A stretch of DNA of 64,000 bases from UBA12018 sp051656605 (lineage in GTDB: Bacteria > Bacteroidota > Bacteroidia > Bacteroidales > CAMTPD01), in NCBI GenBank assembly GCA_051656605.1, contig JBOGCF010000043.1:1-64000 (forward strand), written 5' to 3'. The notes beneath the pieces were generated by a model, which was given only the letters and a program-made list of their open reading frames with translations, had not been told where the DNA came from and searched no databases. The first letter of the stretch is position 1. The number at the start of each line of letters is the position of its first letter. Both the position numbers and the translations under genes were made by a program. Below are positions 58,375-64,000 of the stretch, in pieces.

Positions 58375-59402
58375 GAAAACTATTAAATACCTTATTTGTA
58401 ACTACACCGGAGGCCTATTTGTCGCGAGATGGTGAAAATGTAGTTGTGAAAAAAGATAATCAAGAATTGATTCGTATACCGATTGTCAATATTGAGTCAA
58501 TTGTGAGCTTTGGGTATATGGGAGCTAGTCCCGGACTAATGCAGCTGTGTGCAACGAACAATGTCTCTTTGTGTTTTCTCACTCAATCAGGCTTTTTTCA
58601 AGGAAGAGTAATAGGTCCTGTAAAAGGGAATGTCATATTACGCAGAAAGCAGTATAGAGTGGCTGACGATAAAGAGGAAGCATTGCAAATCAGTCGAATA
58701 ATGATAGCCGGAAAGATACAGAATTATCGAAGCATACTAGCCCGAGGTAATAGAGATTATGATTTCGGATCGAATACGCCTGAAGTAGAAAGAGCAATCT
58801 CTCTATTGAACCAAAAGAAAGATAAAGCACTTGTTTGCTTAACTTTTGATGAATTAAGAGGAATCGAAGGAGATGCAGCCAGCTTATATTTCTCGGTATT
58901 TCCACATTTAATTATAGCGCAAAAGAAGGATTTTATATTTGAAGGACGAAACCGTCGTCCACCTACTGACGAGGTTAATGCAATGCTTTCTTTTGTATAT
59001 ACATTAATTGCTCATGAAGTTCAGTCAGCTCTCGAGTCTGTTGGTCTTGATCCATATGTAGGTTTTCTTCACACGGATCGTCCCGGACGTGTGAGCTTAG
59101 CACTGGATATGATGGAAGAACTACGAGCCTATTTAGGTGATCGCCTTATATTGTCTTTAATTAATCGCAAGCAGGTCTCAAAATCTGGATTTAGGCACAA
59201 TGGAGATAAAGGTATTGTAATGGATGATGAAACAAAGAAAACATTGATATCTGCGTGGCAAAAGCGTAAGAAGGAAACTATTAAGCATCCATATTTGGAG
59301 GAAAATATTCCGATTGGACTACTCTCTTATGTACAAGCAATGTTGATGGCTCGTTATCTTAGAAATGAAATTGATAATTATCCTGTATTTATAGTTCGAT
59401 AG
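58371..59402 (+). CDS. cas1: Cas1 integrase (type I-C)
   Basis: This 343-residue Cas1 is the integrase of the type I-C adaptation module. The N-terminal beta domain contains RDGENVVVKKDNQELIRIPI; the C-terminal helical domain carries the metal-binding Glu in GIEGDAASLYF, His in GFLHTDRPGR and Asp in SLALDMMEELRA. It is about 50 residues longer than the type II-C Cas1 at 33578 and clearly of a different subfamily. It is followed two bases later by cas2. Confidence 0.95.
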   Translation: MRKLLNTLFVTTPEAYLSRDGENVVVKKDNQELIRIPIVNIESIVSFGYMGASPGLMQLCATNNVSLCFLTQSGFFQGRVIGPVKGNVILRRKQYRVADDKEEALQISRIMIAGKIQNYRSILARGNRDYDFGSNTPEVERAISLLNQKKDKALVCLTFDELRGIEGDAASLYFSVFPHLIIAQKKDFIFEGRNRRPPTDEVNAMLSFVYTLIAHEVQSALESVGLDPYVGFLHTDRPGRVSLALDMMEELRAYLGDRLILSLINRKQVSKSGFRHNGDKGIVMDDETKKTLISAWQKRKKETIKHPYLEENIPIGLLSYVQAMLMARYLRNEIDNYPVFIVR

Positions 59403-59404
59403 AT

Positions 59405-59695
59405 ATGATGGTATTGATTACTTACGACGTTGAAACCATTGACAAGGCGGGCCAAAAACGATTGCGTCAAGTTGCTAAGCAATGCGTGAACTATGGTCAG
59501 AGAGTGCAAAACTCCGTTTTTGAATGTATTCTTACGCCTGCCCAATTTACGTCGTTGAAGATTAAGCTGACTGAAATAATAGATGATAATAAGGATAGTT
59601 TACGGTTCTATTACTTAGGGAAGAATTGGGTAAATAATGTCGAATCAGTAGGGAAAGTTACATCCTTTGATATGGAGGGAGACTTGATTGTTTAA
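59405..59695 (+). CDS. cas2: Cas2 adaptation protein (type I-C)
   Basis: This 96-residue Cas2 starts MMVLITYDVE, with the conserved Asp of the ferredoxin-like fold, and contains QRVQNSVFECILTPAQF and LRFYYLGKNW, all typical of type I-C Cas2. It closes the cas operon and lies 168 bases before the first repeat of the array. Confidence 0.95.
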   Translation: MMVLITYDVETIDKAGQKRLRQVAKQCVNYGQRVQNSVFECILTPAQFTSLKIKLTEIIDDNKDSLRFYYLGKNWVNNVESVGKVTSFDMEGDLIV

Positions 59696-59863
59696 ATGCG
59701 AACCCGAAGCTGTTGAAAAACACAGGCAGGTTCGCAGGTGTTGATTATAAGCGTCCTATGTGGAAGTGAGAGCCGTTATATATGATAAACTGCTTTCATT
59801 TTTTATATGTACGCAAAATCATGTATTTTTGTACTTTAAATAACTAGCTTTTTCAGCTAGGCA
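59696..59863 (+). promoter_or_regulatory. Leader of the type I-C array
   Basis: This 168-base AT-rich leader starts with a short inverted repeat (TGCGAACC at 59697-59704 and GGTTCGCA at 59729-59736), possibly the operon terminator. TATTTTTG (59824-59831) is an exact -7 match, with a T-rich -33 region. A small hairpin CTAGCT-TTTTC-AGCTAG (59844-59860) abuts the first repeat. It should drive the crRNA precursor on the plus strand and mark the insertion end. Confidence 0.65.
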
Positions 59864-62023
59864 GTCGCACTCTACACGGGTGCGTGGATTGAAACCTCGG
59901 CCACATCGTTGTATATGGCTTATCAAATGACGTCGCACTCTACACGGGTGCGTGGATTGAAACTATTTTGAATTGTTGAGACAGTAGATACTTAGGTGTC
60001 GCACTCTACACGGGTGCGTGGATTGAAACAAAGAACCTCTATACGTTGAGCATGACACCAGAAAGTCGCACTCTACACGGGTGCGTGGATTGAAACCCAA
60101 ACACTTCGGAGGCTATGGGTACTTACAATCCGTCGCACTCTACACGGGTGCGTGGATTGAAACCGGCTTAATATCCATGTTGTTGTTACGAATCTCAAGT
60201 CGCACTCTACACGGGTGCGTGGATTGAAACTACAAAGAGAACAAGCGTGAGAAATGCCTTAAAAAGTCGCACTCTACACGGGTGCGTGGATTGAAACTGG
60301 GGAGTTCGTTAGAGATTCTGCCGCAAACTCTCGTCGCACTCTACACGGGTGCGTGGATTGAAACGTGTCGGAGCATACGGTCAGAAATCACACGCGTAAC
60401 GTCGCACTCTACACGGGTGCGTGGATTGAAACATGATCTTATCATCTATCAGCATTGAGTCAGTATAGTCGCACTCTACACGGGTGCGTGGATTGAAACC
60501 TGTGTAATCCATGAATGCTAACAAAGCTTCTCCTGTCGCACTCTACACGGGTGCGTGGATTGAAACCTGTTACACCAGTTGAGTTTGCTAGCTCAACAAG
60601 GGTCGCACTCTACACGGGTGCGTGGATTGAAACAATGAAAAAAGCAGGTATAAATGAGCTGTTTCTTGAGTCGCACTCTACACGGGTGCGTGGATTGAAA
60701 CATGCTCAACACTGTTATAGTGATTTACGAGCAATTCGTCGCACTCTACACGGGTGCGTGGATTGAAACACTGTTAAAATCTGATAATATAAGGGTTCGT
60801 TTTTGTCGCACTCTACACGGGTGCGTGGATTGAAACCTTGGAGCTTTAATTCCCCCTAAAGGCACCATTGAGTCGCACTCTACACGGGTGCGTGGATTGA
60901 AACAGCGTCAGTATAATTAATTAGATCGGATGCTTTCCGTCGCACTCTACACGGGTGCGTGGATTGAAACAAGGCTTTATATTTGCCCTCAGCCCTTAAA
61001 CGTGTCGCACTCTACACGGGTGCGTGGATTGAAACGTACATACGTGAAACGCTTGCTGAAATCTTGACTGTCGCACTCTACACGGGTGCGTGGATTGAAA
61101 CCTAGATGAATACGATTCTAAACATTTTGATAACTGTCGCACTCTACACGGGTGCGTGGATTGAAACCGAATAGTAGGGTAAAAGCTTATCAATCAGTTG
61201 TGTCGCACTCTACACGGGTGCGTGGATTGAAACCGTTTTGAATGGTTACGATTTTATCAATTGAATAGTCGCACTCTACACGGGTGCGTGGATTGAAACA
61301 GCTTCTTAGCCTGTGACTTGATTTGAGCCATTGTGTCGCACTCTACACGGGTGCGTGGATTGAAACTCACCTACCGTTATATCCACTTTCTGACCGTCGT
61401 AGTCGCACTCTACACGGGTGCGTGGATTGAAACGCCCAAGCTCTAGCATTAGCAGCTGAACAGGCATTGTCGCACTCTACACGGGTGCGTGGATTGAAAC
61501 TTTAGTTTCTTATTTTCAAACTTCATTTGTACAACTGTCGCACTCTACACGGGTGCGTGGATTGAAACCCTTGCTGCTTTTAGTGTCTGCTAACACTATT
61601 TGAGTCGCACTCTACACGGGTGCGTGGATTGAAACAGTTCGCTAACTGTAAATTTCGAACCGTTTAGAGGTGTCGCACTCTACACGGGTGCGTGGATTGA
61701 AACTTGATTGGCTCGTACCGTCTATCTCCTTGATTGCGTCGCACTCTACACGGGTGCGTGGATTGAAACTCCTTCGAGATTGCAGCTCTAACAGCGTCAT
61801 CTTGTGTCGCACTCTACACGGGTGCGTGGATTGAAACAGAAGAAGCTGCAAGAATACGAAGATAGGCTAAAAGTCGCACTCTACACGGGTGCGTGGATTG
61901 AAACGCACAGAGATTGCAGAAATGCGGGAGTTAATCGCTGTCGCACTCTACACGGGTGCGTGGATTGAAACCTCAAACATTCAGAGGTGAAGGCAACCTA
62001 GCTAACGTCGCACTCTACACGGG
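59864..62023 (+). CRISPR. Type I-C CRISPR array, 33 repeats and 32 spacers
   Basis: A 32-base repeat, starting GTCGCACTCTACACGGG and ending GTGGATTGAAAC, occurs 33 times from 59864; the last, at 62007-62023, is cut after 17 bases. Repeats are essentially invariant. Unit length is 65-68 bases, with spacers of 33-36 bases. The 3' GATTGAAAC end is typical of type I-C repeats and gives the crRNA 5' handle. Orientation agrees with the cas operon and leader. Spacer targets cannot be identified here. Confidence 0.98.
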
Positions 62024-62072
62024 CTGCCTGTTTTGCGTTGTGCAAGTAGGCAGCCCTTGGTATTGTGTAGAG
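62013..62072 (+). terminator. Nested hairpin at the end of the type I-C array
   Basis: The truncated last repeat contributes CTCTACAC (62013-62020), followed by GGGCTGCCT (62021-62029). These pair with AGGCAGCCC (62048-62056) and, after 8 unpaired bases, GTGTAGAG (62065-62072). The hairpin of up to 17 pairs could end the array transcript; the following sequence is only weakly T-rich. Confidence 0.6.
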
Positions 62073-62154
62073 GATGTAATCTTGTTAAAAACCAGGTTGA
62101 ATGTAGTTGCTTTGAAATAAATATATGATATAATAGTCAATTTTAAATAACGTG

Positions 62155-62184
62155 TTGCGAATGTGGTTTATATGTGTATATTTG
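62155..62184 (+). promoter_or_regulatory. Promoter of the SusC-family gene
   Basis: TTG at 62155-62157, 19 bases, then TATATTTG at 62177-62184, a full Bacteroidetes -33/-7 match. The implied leader RNA is about 100 bases. Confidence 0.8.
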
Positions 62185-62289
62185 TCTGAAAATACGTAAA
62201 AGAGATATGCTGGGGTAGCATAATGAAAAAATACACACTGTTTGAACTTCTAATACTAACTATTATTACTTATTTAAATCTTACGTATC

Positions 62290-64000
62290 ATGAAAAAACG
62301 TACAGCTAGAGTCTTGGCTGGTTGCGATGAGCACTTGAAGTCGAGACCGCCTTTCTTGAAAATGCTTTTGTCAGTGTCGGTGCTGGCTCCGTCTTTTTTA
62401 TTTGCCGAAAATGATCCGTTACCTAAGCCTGATATTATAAGGGGAAAAGATGCGGTGAGTGTTGTATCTCAGCAGGGTATTAGGATAAAAGGGATAGTTC
62501 TAGATGAGTTTAATGAGCCGCTCACAGGTGTTAATATTCGTGTGAAAGGGGTGGATCAGGGAACTATCACCGATCTGGAGGGTAATTTTACAATTACGGT
62601 GCCATACGCAAATGCAAGTTTGGTTTTTTCCTACATTGGTTATCAACCGCAAGATATTAAGCTTGATGGTAAAACAGACTTAAAAGTCAAGATGGTAGAG
62701 GATTCCAAGGCTTTGGAAGAGGTTGTGGTTGTTGGATATACTACACAGAAGAAAGCTACCATTACCGGATCTATTTCTACGATAACAACAAAGGATTTAA
62801 AACAAAGTCCTACGGCCAACTTGACGAATGCACTTGCAGGTAGAATGCCGGGTTTGATGGTGAATCAATTTCAGGGTGGAGAACCAGGTGTAGATGGTGC
62901 TGATGTAAAGATTCGTGGTTTTGGTACTTATGGGGATAAGTCTCCTATTATTATTGTTGATGGAGTTGAGCGTGATATGAATTATCTTGCTCCGGAGGAA
63001 ATAGAAACGTTTTCGATATTGAAAGATGCTTCGGCTACAGCTCCGTATGGTGTGCGTGGTGCTAATGGAGTAGTGATTATTACTACCAAGCGGGGGAAAG
63101 CTCAGGAGAAGGCTTCGGTTAACTTCAAGGCTTCGGTGGGTGTGAATAATCCGGTAAAGTTTCCAAAATACTTAGGTTCTGCTGATTATGCTACGCTTTA
63201 TAATGAGGCTATTCTGAATGATAATCCTAATGCCGATCTGGAAAGTTTGAATTTGTTCTCGCAAGATGCGATTGATAAGTTCAGAAGGGCTAAGGGGGAT
63301 AACTCCGACGGATTGGGGTATAATTGGGATTATTTTGATTATGCTTTTAAGCCCGGATTGCAACAGGATTATTCCCTATCTATTGTAGGTGGCTCTGATA
63401 GAGCCAGGTATTATGTAATGGCAAATTATTTTCATCAAAATGGTAACTATAAACATACGGATTTGTCTGATTATGATACGCAGGCCGTATTTAAACGCTA
63501 CAATTTTAGGTCGAATATTGATGTGGATATCACAAAGGATTTTTATGCTCGTCTTGATTTAGGTGCTCGCATTACCGACCGAAATGCTCCGGGAACTACA
63601 GCGGCTCGTATTGTAGAGTTGTGTAACACGCAACCTTCTTATTTGCCTATCGTAGTAGAACCTAACGGAAATGAGGGGAATAAGGAGTTTGCTGCTAATA
63701 ATCCTTTAGGTATGCTTTTCGGGGATCAGATTTATCGCTACAACATTTTGGGGGAACTTTCACGTACAGGGTATCTGAATGAGAAGAAAACATCGCTAAA
63801 TGGGTCTTTTACTTTGGGCCATAAGCTTGATTTTATCACGAAAGGCTTGAAAATAGAGGGTGTGTTTTCGTATGATGCTGAAGAGGGTCGTTGGGTAAAT
63901 CGTGTTGTTAATGGTTACTCGGAGGGTTACCGAGAGTTTCCGGGATATGCGACTTTTAAGCCGGAGGCTGGTACTGATATCTATAGGAATCCGCAAGGAT
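62290..64000 (+). CDS. SusC/RagA family TonB-linked outer-membrane receptor (partial, right edge)
   Basis: The frame starts at ATG 62290 and is open to the window edge, giving 570 residues of a protein usually about 1000 long. It has a long, basic N-terminus before its hydrophobic signal segment (MLLSVSVLAPSFLFA, about 25-39), a CarboxypepD_reg domain (about 65-140, IKGIVLDEFNEPLTGVNIRV), the SusC signature ALEEVVVVGYTTQKKATITG, and the plug domain with ILKDASATAPYGVRGANGVV. A SusD partner is expected next and lies outside the window. It should import an oligosaccharide or glycan fragment. A consensus promoter is 106 bases upstream. Confidence 0.95.
   Translation, partial: MKKRTARVLAGCDEHLKSRPPFLKMLLSVSVLAPSFLFAENDPLPKPDIIRGKDAVSVVSQQGIRIKGIVLDEFNEPLTGVNIRVKGVDQGTITDLEGNFTITVPYANASLVFSYIGYQPQDIKLDGKTDLKVKMVEDSKALEEVVVVGYTTQKKATITGSISTITTKDLKQSPTANLTNALAGRMPGLMVNQFQGGEPGVDGADVKIRGFGTYGDKSPIIIVDGVERDMNYLAPEEIETFSILKDASATAPYGVRGANGVVIITTKRGKAQEKASVNFKASVGVNNPVKFPKYLGSADYATLYNEAILNDNPNADLESLNLFSQDAIDKFRRAKGDNSDGLGYNWDYFDYAFKPGLQQDYSLSIVGGSDRARYYVMANYFHQNGNYKHTDLSDYDTQAVFKRYNFRSNIDVDITKDFYARLDLGARITDRNAPGTTAARIVELCNTQPSYLPIVVEPNGNEGNKEFAANNPLGMLFGDQIYRYNILGELSRTGYLNEKKTSLNGSFTLGHKLDFITKGLKIEGVFSYDAEEGRWVNRVVNGYSEGYREFPGYATFKPEAGTDIYRNPQG

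Overview
The window reads as a chromosomal segment of a Bacteroidales bacterium (Bacteroides/Parabacteroides/Dysgonomonas relatives; genus not resolved). The clues are SusC-type and CarboxypepD-regulatory TonB receptors, DUF4925/PCMD and 6-bladed beta-propeller lipoproteins, fimbrillin-type lipoproteins, a DUF3987/VirE - DUF4248 - HU - amidase cassette, and repeated TTG-N19-21-TAnnTTTG promoters typical of the Bacteroidetes primary sigma factor. Base composition is AT-rich with local richer patches (mks genes, mfd, hcp2-HU-amidase).

Positions 1-29300 are mostly housekeeping and envelope genes: a GH109-like lipoprotein cut by the left edge, an M20 dipeptidase, DUF302, hybrid cluster protein hcp1 with a palindromic Crp/Fnr-type operator, a patatin-Omp85 outer-membrane phospholipase, a Crp/Fnr regulator, an SGNH hydrolase, small envelope proteins, a LuxR-type regulator, a three-gene MksF-MksE-MksB condensin operon, a beta-propeller lipoprotein, an internally deleted SQR-like pseudogene, a CDGSH Fe-S protein, a PCMD lipoprotein, mfd, a retropepsin-like protease, a GH29 fucosidase and a TonB-type receptor.

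Positions 29500-38550 are a complete type II-C CRISPR-Cas locus: tracrRNA (minus strand, own promoter), cas9, cas1, cas2 and an array of 54 repeats/53 spacers that ends in a truncated repeat and two decayed repeats. It is followed by two tandem paralogues of unknown function (38571-39940), then a fimbrial operon whose distal gene carries a metzincin zinc-protease motif.

Positions 44600-51800 form an accessory block: an unknown small protein, a DUF3987/VirE-like protein, an unusual set of six helically phased ACGGGTCA boxes, DUF4248, a second hcp, an HU-like protein, a glucosaminidase and a 37-residue peptide.

Positions 52000-62070 are a complete type I-C CRISPR-Cas locus (cas3-cas5c-cas8c-cas7c-cas4-cas1-cas2) with an array of 33 repeats/32 spacers. 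The window ends in a partial SusC-family receptor with a consensus promoter. The two CRISPR loci have separate adaptation genes, repeats and leaders, so the cell has two independent adaptive immune systems about 14 kb apart.
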